Shown here in pieces: positions 12,201-24,760 of a stretch of DNA of 64,000 nucleotides. The notes beneath the pieces were generated by a model. It did no database searches. It had not been told where the DNA came from and saw only the letters and a list, made by a program, of their open reading frames with translations. Position 1 is the first letter of the stretch. Every line of letters starts with the position of its first letter. The stretch is from Viola odorata (lineage: Eukaryota > Streptophyta > Magnoliopsida > Malpighiales > Violaceae): NCBI GenBank assembly GCA_963691705.1, contig OY829543.1:50882564-50946563 (forward strand). The letters are read 5' to 3'. Both the position numbers and the translations under genes were made by a program.

Positions 12201-15200
12201 AAGCTCTTGCTGTAAATGGTTTGAGCGAAAATAAAGTGAAGGATATATGGTTGTGGCACCGACGCCTTGGGCATACATCCTTTGGGTACCTGAAGAAGTT
12301 ATTTCCTAAATTATTCTCAAATTGTGAATTTTCTAATCTCCGGTGTGATGTTTGTGAACTAGCCAAGAGCCATCGTACGTCATTTCCACCACGTATGAAT
12401 AAAAGTGTAGTCCCTTTTATGATTATTCATTCTGACGTTTGGGGACCGTTCAAAATACCCACTTTAGGTGGTGCTCGCTGGTTTGTAAGTTTTATTGATG
12501 ATTGTACCAGAATGACCTGGATACAATTAATGACTTCTAAAAGTGAGGTTACACACTGGTTCCAACGTTTCCATAAAAATGTGTGTACTCAGTATAATGC
12601 CACAGTGAAGGTCCTTCGTAGTGATAATGGAGGTGAATATTTACACTCTGAGCTTCAACAGTTCCTAACAGAACAAGGAATCATCCATCAAACCACTTGT
12701 CCAGATACACCCCAACAAAATGGTGTCGCTGAGAGGAAAAATCGCCATTTACTGGAGGTTGTCCGTTCCTTGTTAATTGATGCTCACACACCATTGAATT
12801 ATTGGGGAGAAGCCATTTGTACTGCAGCTCACCTAATCAACAGGGTCCCATCTAGCACCATGGGGTTCCAAACTCCATTTCAGGCCCTCTCTGATGCTGT
12901 TGTCTCTCCCACTGTGGCAGACTTACCAAAACATATTTTTGGATGTGTAGTGTTTGTTCACATCCACAAACGTCAACGGAACAAGTTGGAACCTCGAGCA
13001 TTACGTTGTGTCTTCCTCGGATATGCTGCACATCAGAAAGGATATCGATGTTACCACCCACCAACACAACGAATGTACGTGTCCTTAGATGTGGTGTTTC
13101 ATGAAGAAAGAGATGTATTTTTCAACTACAGAACTTCAAGGGGAGCAACATCAACTGGAAGTTCTGACCTTAAAGTATGATGATGAGTATGATGACACTC
13201 ATATATTGGTGCGAAATCAACTTGAAGATGGGCACGCAGGAGATCATAATGCAAACTCAGAGGGTTATAATGAAGAGGGTAGTTACAGTGATAGTATTGA
13301 TCAACTCGCAGACGATGACGTTACTGGTCCATCAACAACTCCTGATGCATCTTCTCCTACACCACACCACTCTCCTGCTGAAGTTGTCCTTGAACACGAG
13401 TTACGGCAGTTACCACCACGACACACTAGAGGTATTCCTAAACCCACATATGAACCTGAACTCTCTAGTAAAACTAGATACCCTATGAGTCACTATGTGT
13501 CTACCCATCGGTTGTCTGAGGCAAACATGTCCTTTGTGAATCAATTATCTTCTGTATCTATTCCTAACAGTGTGCAGGAAGCCTTAGGGGATCCGAGATG
13601 GAAGGCAGCCATGAATGAGGAAATGAAATCCCTGCAGAAAAATGACACTTGGGATCTTGTTGATTGTCCTCCTGAAAAGAGGACAGTTGGATGTAGATGG
13701 GTGTACTCTGTGAAGTACAGAGCTGATGGAACCATCGAACGGTTCAAGGCTAGGTTGGTGGCAAAAGGATACACTCAAACGTATGGAATTGATTATACTG
13801 ATACGTTTGCACCAGTGGCAAAGATCAATACTGTCCGGGTTCTACTATCTCTAGCTGTAAACCTAGAATGGCCCTTGCAACAATTTGATGTAAAAAATGC
13901 ATTTCTTCATGGTGAACTGACAGAAGAAGTGTATATGGATCTTCCACCAGGCTGTGTGGTATCTGAACATCAACAACATAAGGTGTGCAGATTGAAGAAA
14001 TCATTGTATGGGCTTAAACAGTCCCCAAGAGCTTGGTTCGGAAGATTTACAAAAGCCATGAAGGAATTTGGCTATTGTCAAAGCAATGCAGATCACACGT
14101 TGTTCCTAAAAAGGGGACAAGACAAGATAACTGCACTCATCGTATACGTTGATGACATGGTGGTGACTGGAAATGATCCTGAAGAAAGAAGAGCATTGCA
14201 AAACTATCTGTCTACTGAATTTGAAATGAAAGATCTTGGTCCACTGAAGTACTTCCTTGGAATTGAAGTGTCCAGATCCTCCAAAGGTATATTTCTATCA
14301 CAACGAAAATATACTTTGGATTTGATACATGAAACTGGTATGTCTGCATGTCAACCAGCTGAAACACCCATGGAAGAAGGCTTGAAGTTGTCAGTTGATT
14401 CTGATCAAATCCCTGTAAATAAAGGGCAATACCAGAGACTGGTTGGGAGATTGATGTACTTGGCACACACTCGGCCGGATCTCGCCTATGCATTGAGCAT
14501 TGTTAGTCAGTTCATGCATAATCCTGGAGAGCAACACATGAAGGCAGTCATGCGTATTTTAAGGTACCTCAAATCGGCACCGGGAAAAGGAATTTTGTTC
14601 ACCAAGAATTCCGATTGTCATAGTGTGGCTGTGTATACTGATGCAGATTGGGCAGGATCGATTGACGATAGACGATCCACTTCAGGGTACTTTACCTTTG
14701 TAGGAGGTAACCTCGTGACATGGAGAAGCAAGAAGCAAAACGTGGTTGCCCGATCCAGTGCAGAAGCTGAATACAGAGGCATGGCTCTTGGATTATGTGA
14801 AGCATTGTGGCTGAAATTTCTCTTGATAGATCTGGGATTCCCACCTCTAAAACCGATTGAGTTGTATTGTGATAATAAGGCAGCCCGTGACATTGCACAC
14901 AATCCAGTCCAACATGATCGAACGAAACACGTAGAAGTAGACCGTTTTTTCATCAAAGAGAAGCTGGATGACAAGATACTTGAATTGCCTAGTATTCGAT
15001 CAGAAGATCAGTTAGCTGATATCCTTACCAAGGCAGTTTCAAGTCAGATTTTCTCGAAGACCATTTGCAAGTTGGGCATGTGGGATATCTATGCACCAAC
15101 TTGAGGGGGAGTGTTGACTACCACAGTGTTTGGTCTCCCACTCATGTTGGTCTCCCACTCATCCATGTTTTACTCATCCATGTTCTACTCATCCGTGTTC

Positions 15201-18200
15201 TCCGGCTCCCCTCCACTCAATCAAGAACCATTAGGCTCTATTAATACTTAAACATCAATCTCTTGTATACTATGAAAATCTAATGCAATAAACATTCTCC
15301 TCTCCTTTCATCCGTTCACTTACTTCTACCCTTCATGCATGAATACTATTCATGCATGCCTACTGTTCATTAAATACCAACTTACTATTTTCTACTACAT
15401 TATGATAACAACACAATTTATTCGCCGTATGTTTGCCAATTTCTAAGCTGCATTTGTTATCATAATGAGATAGTAACTATGGAACCTTGTACCACCTCTT
15501 ACTACACTGTTTCTACCTGCCCCAGATTATGCACATTTTAGCAATCAAAAGGAACCCTTGAGGTACATAATAATCATCAAATTATCATATCTTTGGTTCT
15601 CAATTTCTTAAACCAACTTCTTTAAACTCCCAGAGAAATCATGCAAGAGAAGTTACCATGACCAATGTCATACATTCGAGTAGAACCATGATTCTCTCAA
15701 ATGGTTCTATGACCTATACGCTTCATTTCAACTAAAAGCATATTTTACTTTTGCATTGTTTTGCTTGTCTAAACTAGGATATAGCTTCCAACTTATACAC
15801 AACTGTTCTAAATGTAACAGGTTCAGCTAGGGCAAAAGAAGAACAGTTGTTTTCCCAAAGATGATATAACAACATTACAACACTGCATGCACACTTTCAT
15901 CTGCTCACCAACGCCTTAATTTAATCATCTTTCTTAAACTAAATGGCCAAATTTGCTTTGAAACCAAAACCTTAACTTCTTCCAAGAAGAGAACTCTAAT
16001 CTTAAGTCTGTAAGGACTTAAATTAAGCATCTAAAGTAGGCCAAATTTCTGAAAATTCTCAAATGCAAATTAGCAATTGGTTGGAGTGGACGACTTGCAA
16101 AATGACAGACAGAGTAACCAAAAGTTGTGGCATTATTTGGACAAAATTATCTCCACAGACAACCGATGAGCTCAGTTGAGGAAGAATCATTTTGAGAAAT
16201 ACCCAGGCAAGTCATGATTACAATGCTAAGACACACAGTAATAAGAGACAAAAAATTACCACAACCCTTAGTCTTAATCCTCTGGTTGACATGTAAATAA
16301 CCTATTCCGTCATGTTTGACCTTTCAAACGAAGATGATGACATCATGTGGATGCTAGTAGACATGAAAAGGGAAATAGAATACTTAGTTGCTCATGTCGG
16401 TACAAAACTTTATGTTGATGAAAGGATCTTTTTAGCATCTGACCAATGGTTTAATACTACAAATGAATCAAAACTCCACAATCATACGAGGAAAATGCAC
16501 TACATGCTGATAGTGTTTTATTCACCAACTCGAAAACTCAGATTCAATTATTTTACTTGCCACACTAAGAGCTGATTCCATCTAAAAATAATACAATTCA
16601 ACAATATAAACAACTATCAAGGTGATAAAAGTAATAACATAAGAAGCATGCACATGAAATTGAAATTTGAACACTTACCACTTTCATACATCGTAATACC
16701 AATGTTTGGGTCAATAAGAAAAGGAAACCTGCACGAAAGCTTATATAAGTACGAAGACACAGAGGAAGAAGATAAGATGTAAAAGAAAAAGCTTCAAGAA
16801 AATGATCGTTTGGCAATGAATGCTTAATGTCATAGAAAGGTGTAAGGAAATTAGCATCACCATCAAAGGTGGCTCTGTGCAAATGGCATGCCATTATTAC
16901 AGTATGTGACTGTTTTTCACATTCCCAAATGTGATTCTGTGTGATGAGCCTGATAGGCAGTATGGAAAAGGATGATAAATTTTATAGCTTTAATGTGAGT
17001 CAATTTAATGTATATATATACAATCCATAAATAACTGCTTCATTGAGTAAAATAAGACTGAAAGAATCATACTGCTCTTTGCCACCAAAGCTTCTGACCA
17101 TTTCGCGGTGCTTTATGGAGCCCTTTGGACAAGGATAGACCTATGTAGAGATGTCAAAAGCTCAGGATGGAAATGAAGCAGTTATATTAAAGCTATGTGA
17201 CAAGATAATTAAAATTCAATGCATAGACCATGGAAATAGCCACCTATTGGAGCATTGGACCCTATCTACGCGTGGGAAACACTAAAAAAAAATTATACAT
17301 AATTTAATCAACAGAGGTAAAAACACACCTCTGCAGAAAGATCAAGCTCAGTCATGGCCTCACGGACTCTCCTGCAAAAGGGGCATGCTTCTGTTGAAAA
17401 TGAATACTTTGAAGCTTTAAAATCAAAATTCCAATCCTAATACAACAAGGAATAAAGTACTTGAAAAGTTTACATTGCTAACACTAACCGATACGCAAAT
17501 CATAGAAATTGGATAGACTCACTAAGAAAGCAAAAAATTATTTTCTGAATATTGATTCATGAGCGCAAGTGGGGGAAAAATAAGGTAATTTCAGCAATAA
17601 CCCTGCAGAGCAATGACAATTAGAAATGGACTTCAGAGAAAGTTACCAAATTCAAAGAGTTGCAGATGTTTTGGATGATCCAAGGTTTTTGTCCCTGGAT
17701 CATCGATACTCTCTGATAGTGATCTTGATCCCCATGGAAGTCGGGCTAATGTAGACAGGGAAGATGTTGCAACCTGGGATTGAGGAATGAAAATCGAACA
17801 TTGAAATCAGCTGGCAGGTTAAACTGTTCTGAAACTAAAGCCCCTCGAGCTGCTTTCTCATTCAAACACGAAAGGCAATAAACAAACTATAAACTATATA
17901 GATTTATTGAAGATACTATAGAATTGTTCAATTGGTTAGACCAAGAGGTTTTATGATAAAGATTAGTATTACCTGCTACGTTTTAAAAATCCTATGTATT
18001 TAAGTTTTCAAGAGACTGAGAGGAATGCAAAGAATAATGAAAGGGCTCACAGAAACAACTAGCCAAAAATAACTAAAGAGAAAGCTCATCATCAAAGGAT
18101 TTACCTCAAATGCATAATTTCGTTCTAGAGAGGGATCTCCTCCCTGCAAGAAGGAAGTAAAACACAACTCAACATTATCTACACCAAAAAAGTACAGACA

Positions 18201-18572
18201 AGAACCTAAGAAATCTACACTTACAGAAAACAGCTTGAGGAGGGGGCAGAGGACAGACAAGAAACTAGTTGAAGCTGAAGAAGTGGTGGTGCCTCCATTG
18301 GTGGAACCAGAAGAAACTTGCTGCTGGGAGATTTTTTCGTCGGTATCTGTGTCTGGTTTTGCATGAACCCTGTTTCTGGAAGAGACCCATTTCCTGTTTC
18401 CGGAGTATATATGAGAGAGTTGTGAGTGTTTGAGTAGTGCAGAAGACGGGATACTTGAAGCGGAGAAAGGGAATGTAAAAGATATATTGTTAGTGGTAGA
18501 ATTGAGGGGTGTAGTGGAGGAAGGGAAAGGGACCGAAATGAATTTCGGAGACAAAAGAGAGGACATGGACAT
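9214..18572 (-). CDS. Plastid thioredoxin/GST-N-fold protein, two tandem domains
   Basis: Ten exons on the minus strand give 368 residues in one frame: 18225-18572, 18105-18143, 17647-17773, 17329-17390, 17073-17140, 16679-16728, 10187-10256, 9971-10094, 9433-9549, 9214-9315. The start is ATG at 18572 (MSMSSLLSPKF). The first ~100 residues are Ser/Pro-rich and look like a chloroplast transit peptide. Domain 1 (about residues 165-235) has a CPFC redox-type motif (ACPFCRRVREAM) and a cis-Pro loop FPFLIDPN. Domain 2 (about 275-365) repeats the fold (YARIVREALCEL, VPYLIDPNSG) without the cysteine pair. This matches the plant family annotated as thioredoxin/GST-N-terminal domain proteins (Arabidopsis At5g03880 type); the substrate is not known to me. 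Intron 6 is 6.4 kb because a copia element (10318-15396) sits in it in the antisense orientation; all splice sites remain intact. Confidence 0.88.
10318..10602 (+). repeat. Copia 5' LTR
   Basis: Its 285 bp begin TGTTGATTACCATAG and end TTTTCTACT. It is the near-identical partner of 15112-15396. It contains short internal repeats (ctcccactcat, tactcatccatgtt). The 3' terminus is not the canonical CA, but the 5-bp target duplication fixes the boundary. Confidence 0.93.
10603..10616 (+). promoter_or_regulatory. Primer-binding site of the copia element
   Basis: The sequence tggtagcggagcag immediately follows the 5' LTR. Plant copia elements typically have tggtatcagagc here, complementary to initiator tRNA-Met. 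This copy is close but carries substitutions. Confidence 0.6.
10635..12105 (+). pseudogene. Copia gag-protease, frame-broken
   Basis: The first ORF (10635-11270) begins MSKSEDESSS and has a gag N-terminus (ILDETNYDVWSQMAEML). At 11031-11211 a 181-bp insertion shifts the frame. Gag resumes at about 11212 in another frame and contains the zinc knuckle CTHCNQTGHSKERC (C-x2-C-x4-H-x4-C) and the aspartic protease core WIIDSGASDHM. The second ORF stops at 12103-12105 because of a small indel in a T-rich run. No intact polyprotein can be read from this copy. Confidence 0.9.
11020..11211 (+). repeat. 181-bp insertion in gag: inverted copy of own RNase H sequence
   Basis: The bases at 11029-11162 are the exact reverse complement of 14654-14787 (134 bp, no mismatch seen), the RNase H region of the same element. 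A second 31-bp copy of the end of this piece (taccctgaagtggatcgtct...) follows at 11169-11199, repeating 11127-11157. The whole insertion is flanked by an 11-bp direct duplication, tcaaccaacga, at 11020-11030 and 11201-11211. Removing one flank plus the insert restores colinearity with ordinary copia gag. Confidence 0.93.
12110..13180 (+). pseudogene. Copia integrase region
   Basis: The open frame from about 12155 has the GAG-pre-integrase/zinc-binding HHCC region (WHRRLGHTS, CDVCELAKSH) and the DDE core (HSDVWGP, RSDNGGEY, and the Glu in PQQNGVAERKNR). It is out of frame with the preceding gag-protease by a small indel near 12100. It is also out of frame with the RT ORF: the join lies near 13120-13130, just after HEERDVFFNY. 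Confidence 0.9.
13089..15104 (+). pseudogene. Copia reverse transcriptase-RNase H
   Basis: A long uninterrupted frame encodes the copia RT (WKAAMNEEMKSL, QFDVKNAFLHGEL, LYGLKQSPRAW, and the YVDD active site at about 14147-14160). RNase H follows (VYTDADWAGS, RSSAEAEYRG, KHVEVDRFFIKEKL, LADILTKAV). It ends just before the polypurine tract. The domain is complete, but it lacks an in-frame connection to gag-integrase, so I score it as part of a defective polyprotein. Confidence 0.9.
15112..15396 (+). repeat. Copia 3' LTR
   Basis: The 285 bp begin TGTTGACTACCACAG and end TTTTCTACT. The LTR is preceded by the purine tract at 15103-15111 and followed by the acatt target duplication. Apart from two C/T differences near its start I see no change from the 5' LTR. 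Confidence 0.93.
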
Positions 18573-19243
18573 AAGCGGTGGTGTTCGCTGCAATTCGCAC
18601 AAGCACAGCCCAAGAAAAGGTTTGTTTATGCAGAACGAAATTTGGTTTTGGCCATTAAAAACTAAATCGAGTTGGATAAGATGTCTTTTCTCTCGTTTTT
18701 TTTCATTTCAGTGCAAACGAGAGGGAAAAAATGAAGCAATTTCTCCCTATACTGGCCTTCATGTAAAAAGTAAATTTCTTGTAAAATTTCTTTAATGTTA
18801 GTTTAGGGCTAGATTAGAACCAGCCTTATTTCTTGTAAAATCTCCTCTAATTTAGGAAATTTAGGGAATTCCGAAATTGCCCCGATTGAAATTCAAATTG
18901 ACCAGAAGGGGTTTACAATGCCAAACAAACTTGGATGCGTTCATCTTTGCGGAGTAAAGAAAATAGACAACCAGCAGAACAAGTTTCACTTAAAAACGGA
19001 CAAGAATTATCATTAGCAAATTGGATCACTGATCCGCTGAATATTCAAAAAATAGACAAAGGACAAGTCGAATCCATTGTTTTAGTTTGACAACAACGGG
19101 AACCTCTACTCAGAGAAGCAATGACTAGCAACGCTCATTGTATGGTATCTACTTTATTTCCGTAAAATTTAGTAGCGAATCATCTTCACCAAAACAATCT
19201 CCAACAACTGCAAAATGTGATCAAACGGTTGCAAATGCATTTC
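18573..19243. other. Spacer between two minus-strand genes
   Basis: This spacer should hold the promoter and 5' UTR of the thioredoxin-fold gene (near 18573-18700) and the 3' UTR of cytochrome c (near 19100-19243). No further gene is supported. The ORF at 18430-18795 overlaps the first exon on the opposite strand and has no domain. Confidence 0.55.
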
Positions 19244-20978
<1,735 letters not shown>

Positions 20979-21242
20979 CTCTCTTTGTCCTTTAATAACT
21001 ATCGTTTTTCTATAAATTTTTACTGTTTATAATATTTATCATTTTATTTTTTTCGAGGTATATATTTTGTGCAAATGATAAAAAAAACTTATGCATCAAC
21101 CCAATTTGATGATGGTGTAGTAATTTGAGTGAAAATTATGAGTAAAAATGAAACAATATGAAATAAAATAAAATAAAAAATTATTATTTTTAATTTTTTA
21201 CTATTGTAAAGTTTCATTTATTAAAAATAAAAATAGAGGGAG
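20979..21242. mobile_element. Stowaway-like MITE (264 bp)
   Basis: The element is bounded by TA dinucleotides, begins ctctctttgtcc and ends atagagggag, the inverted-repeat ends typical of Stowaway (Tc1/mariner) MITEs. The interior is AT-rich and non-coding. It lies between the cytochrome c upstream region and a remnant of an NLR gene. Confidence 0.7.
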
Positions 21243-21244
21243 TA

Positions 21245-21329
21245 ATATATTATTCATGTACCAACACCCTTTCGATTCTTCTCCATCTTTTTTTAATATT
21301 CGTACCTTCCTCAGCTTCGGTGTGGTTAA
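21245..21329 (-). pseudogene. NLR leucine-rich-repeat remnant, distal piece
   Basis: Read on the minus strand from 21329 downward this gives TTPKLRKVRILKKDGE, matching the stretch after the last repeats of CC-NBS-LRR proteins (STPKLRKV-like). It continues in frame from the LRR piece at 27917-28650 (RVL followed by TTPKLRKV) once the 6.6-kb insertion is skipped. It is cut off by the neighbouring MITE. Confidence 0.7.
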
Positions 21330-22120
21330 GGGTCTGCTTGGCGTTTCGGTTATGTGGGAAAACAACTTCTGGGAAATGGAGTGTGCTGTTTGGTAAAAAA
21401 ATTTAAAAGTGCTATGAGATAGCTGAGGTGTTTGGTAAAACAGTTGAAATGAAAACAAACCCATTTTTAAAAAATTAATAAAAATAGAAAAAGTGGATCT
21501 AGAATTACTTATCTTGATATAAAGATTATATTGTGATAGTTTTTAATTTATTTTGTTTATTATATAGAGTAAGAAAATTAAATTTAAAAAAAAAAGGATG
21601 AGAGAGAGTCAAACCAGCTACTGCTATGCTCCAGCTTCAAAACACCGATTTTCCTTGGATTGATTTTGGGTTGGGGAAAGCTGGTTTGGCCACCAAACCA
21701 GAACCCAATGTGTTTGGGGTTCAGGTTTGGTGGCCAAAAGATATTTTCCAAACCCAAAACCAAACCTTTGGTGTTTGGTAAACTCCATCTGAAATGGGCT
21801 TCTTGAGAAACCCATTTCCTGAACCAAGGAAACCAAGGGTTCAGAAGTTGAAGCAAATTGCGTCAGCCAGCCAACCTCCATTTGCCACTGGACAGGGGAA
21901 GGGGACTTTTTTTTTATTTGGACAAAATTATTTGTCAAGTTCGCGTTATTTACAAAGAAACCAGATATAAAAACTCTCCCTTCTCACCTTGCTCGCCCGC
22001 ATCGTCCTCTCATCTCATCCATCTCCAAAAATCAAAACCCTAGGTCGCGACTCACTATTTCCTTTTGGATCGACGCCACTCTCTTTCTCCTCTGCAGTCG
22101 TCGCAATCGTCACCGCTTCT

Positions 22121-22224
22121 CTGCAATCGTCGTCGTGCGCTTTCTTCTCCTCTCACGCTCCTCTGCAATCGTCGTCGTGCGCTTTCTTCTCCTCTCACGC
22201 TCCTCTGCAATCATCGTCGTCGCT
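22121..22224 (+). repeat. 42-bp tandem repeat in CT-rich leader
   Basis: The unit starting ctgcaatcgtcgtcgtgcgc begins at 22121 and again at 22163, with a third divergent copy from 22205. It lies in the CT-rich, probably untranslated leader before the MYB/SANT-like ORF. Confidence 0.85.
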
Positions 22225-23361
22225 CCCTTTCTCCTCCGCAGTCGTCGCAATTTACGCCGCTCCTCTGCAATCGTCGTCGTCGCTGCTCACCATTAAGTAA
22301 GAATTCATTTCAAATTTTGCAATTTAAAATTTTACACTAAATTTGATTTATACGTTATGTGTTATGGTGAATTGATTCTAAAAATTGTGGAGAAAAGTTT
22401 GATTCCGCCCTTGGTGCTAAACCTTTGTATGAATAGTATATTTATATTTTCCCTTCCAGAATTAGTGCAATGAAATGCTGGTTAATGATTTATGCATCAA
22501 TGTTTATATTTGACTTTTTCCTCCCCTGTTGATTGTGCAAAAGTTTTGGGCATAAATTAGCTTGAGCAAAACTCCTGGAATTGTAGATTCTTTGATTGAA
22601 ATGCAATTCCATCATGAAAAAGAATTATGTTTCTTGGTCTTGGTACTAGGTTTCATGGGTGAAGTTGTTTACTGTTCTGTTTTAGCTCATTATTGTCAAT
22701 CAATGGTGAATGAACGCAACAGATGTGTGTATTTTTCTTCAACTTTTTTTTGTTTTATTTTCAAAATATAAGGAGAAAAAGAAAAGAAAAGAAAAAGAAA
22801 GAATCAAAATAATCTTGTAATTGTATTGTATCAGATGACCGATGAACTAGAATTTCTTTGAATCTGTTGTTTCCGAAGCCCTAAATTTGATTGAGCATGT
22901 TGTTTGTCTTAGGGTCTGTTTGGGGTGTGGGGCTGCTGGTGGGTAGCAGCAGCTGCAGCAACAACCCAAGGTTGTGGGTAGAGGGGTCGCCTTTGTGCAG
23001 CTATGGCTGTGCTGGTCTTTGTGCAGAATGTGGTTGTGCTTGTCTTTGCTTAGTTTTGGAGACTGTAGTCGTGCTAGTTTTGTTTTGTGTTTGCTTGTCA
23101 TGTGCTTCATGCCCATCTTTCTTTGTATTTCCTAGTTTCTTATATAAATGAATTTGATCATTGGATAACGGATTTGATCTTACTTTATTTATTGGTCTAG
23201 TAAAGTGGCATTTAAATTTATAACCCATGTTTGCTTATCAATATCAGTTGAGAGACTTGGCCATACTATCATCCTTGTTTTGGTATATGTCTACATGTAG
23301 AGATGCTTGAGTAGTGAAATTAATTGTAAATCATGATATGAATGCATTGTGTATATTGTAG

Positions 23362-24414
23362 ATGACAACCCAAGGAACTGGAAGTAGAATATCGAAGACT
23401 GTTTGGCACAAGAGTATAGTGCATACATTTTGTGATTTGTGCATTGTTGCTATTGAAAAAATATTTAGGCCACACACTCATTTCAACAAACAAGGGTGGG
23501 AGTTTATCACGAATGAGTTTCAGACTAAAACTGGATTATCTTATGAGCAAAAATAACTTAAGAACAAATGGGATGCTTTAAAAAAGAATTATAAATTGTG
23601 GAAAGATTTGATGCGTAATGAGACGGGTTTAGGATGGGATACGCATAAAAATACAGTTGGTGTAGATATGGTTGGTGGGAAGAAAAAATCAAGGTTAGTT
23701 CTTGCCTTTTGAAACTAGTTTGCTCTACTATCATAGTATTTGGCTAGTTTATGGCATGATGGATGTTTTTATATCTTTAATGTGTAGGTAAACCCGAGTT
23801 ATGCAAACTTCAGAATATGTGAAATTGAGCCAGAACTTGAACAGAAATTAGACGTGATGTTTTCCACCATAATAGCTACTGGAGAGATTGTTATATCGCC
23901 CGGATGCAATGTGCACATTATGGCGCAAGACCATCACCAGTATGTTGAAAGTTCTGGTGATTCAGATGAAGCAATTCCTCTTGATCAAAGTTTGGATGAT
24001 TTGTTTGAGGGTGAAAATTCTCAAGCGGGTGTACCAAGTAATCGGAAGAGAACTGTTGACGAAAGGGGGAGTGCCAATCCAAGCCTTCGATTGAAGAAAG
24101 GAAAGAGGCAAGCAGGGGGCGCAGCAATGCTAGCTAGACACTTGGATACGTTGGTCAGTGCGGTGGCCTCTAGGAGTTCAACTGTGAGCTGCTCTAATGT
24201 TACTAAACCTGCAGTACCTAGCTTGAGAGCATGTGTGGCAGACATGAAAACCATACCCGGGTTGGACATCAACGGAGACATTTTTATGTTTGCTTGTGAA
24301 TTTCTCGAAGACAAAATGAAGAGAGAGGTCTATTTTGAGATCGATTCACCGGCACACAAGCTGAACTATTTGGAGTATAATTTTACTCATAAAGGGCCAA
24401 AAGGGCCAAAATAA
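23362..24414 (+). pseudogene. MYB/SANT-like ORF1 of PIF/Harbinger, decayed
   Basis: The ATG at 23362 directly follows an acceptor (tattgtag), suggesting a spliced leader. The first segment (VWHKSIVHTFCDLCIVAIEK, LKNKWDALKKNYKLWKDLM) matches the Myb/SANT-like domain of Harbinger ORF1 proteins, which help the transposase enter the nucleus and bind DNA. An in-frame TAA at 23554-23556 interrupts it. An intron follows (donor near 23693, acceptor near 23788). The second part (open 23854-24414) has an acidic stretch and a basic RKR/KKGKR stretch and ends with YNFTHKGPKGPK. The function is inferred from family resemblance and its position inside the element. Confidence 0.7.
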
Positions 24415-24525
24415 ATTGTGAACTTTGTATTGCAAGATTGTATGAAAATATTAGTAGTGAGCTTTATTATATTTGTTGTATTGCAATATTGTATGACAGT
24501 ATTAGTAGTGAACTACCTTTTATTA

Positions 24526-24760
24526 CTCCCTCTGTCCTCAATTGTTTGTCGTTCACTGTTCACGCACAGGTCCCTAGGCGGCCCGGATGACGCACTATTT
24601 GACCCCAAAAAATTCCGTAATTTTTTTCGAACGTACGTTAATAGTTTACGTACGTTCGAAAAAAAGTACGAAATTTTTTAGGGTCAAATAGTGCGTCATC
24701 CGGGCCGCCTAGGGACCCGTGTGTGAACAGTGAACGACAAACAATTGAGGACAGAGGGAG
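24526..24760. mobile_element. Near-perfect palindromic Stowaway MITE (235 bp)
   Basis: The element is flanked by TA, begins ctccctctgtcctcaattg and ends caattgaggacagagggag. The two ~115-base arms are almost exact reverse complements around a 4-base centre (atag) next to cgtacgt. It would form a long hairpin if transcribed. Confidence 0.92.

Larger units (their letters stand above)
10318..15396 (+). mobile_element. Ty1/copia LTR retrotransposon, young but coding-defective
   Basis: The element is 5079 bp with 285-bp LTRs and a 5-bp target duplication (acatt at 10313-10317 and 15397-15401). A primer-binding-like tggtagcggagcag follows the 5' LTR directly, and a polypurine gaggggga precedes the 3' LTR. 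The domain order is gag (zinc knuckle), protease, integrase, reverse transcriptase, RNase H, which is diagnostic of copia. The LTRs differ at only two positions that I could find (C/T changes in the first 15 bases). Despite this youth, gag and pol are broken in at least three places. It lies in an intron of the thioredoxin-fold gene, antisense to it. Confidence 0.95.

Noticed and set aside
13541..13778. Minus-strand ORFs inside the copia pol region
   Set aside because: Shadows of the RT frame on the other strand; no domain.
14618..14974. A 118-residue minus-strand ORF that shares protein text with the gag ORF
   Set aside because: It is the reverse strand of the RNase H region; the similarity is fully explained by the inverted 134-bp copy in gag.
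16312..16575. Plus-strand ORF of 87 residues
   Set aside because: Lies in intron 6 of the thioredoxin-fold gene and has no recognisable content or splice context.
18221..18613. Minus-strand ORF starting with a non-ATG codon
   Set aside because: Alternative frame over exon 1 of the thioredoxin-fold gene; the ATG at 18572 in the other frame gives the full homologous protein.
22891..23151. Cys-rich plus-strand ORF of 86 residues
   Set aside because: Looks like a cysteine-rich peptide, but it starts in the leader intron region of the Harbinger-like element, lacks a clear signal peptide and has no cysteine spacing of a known family.
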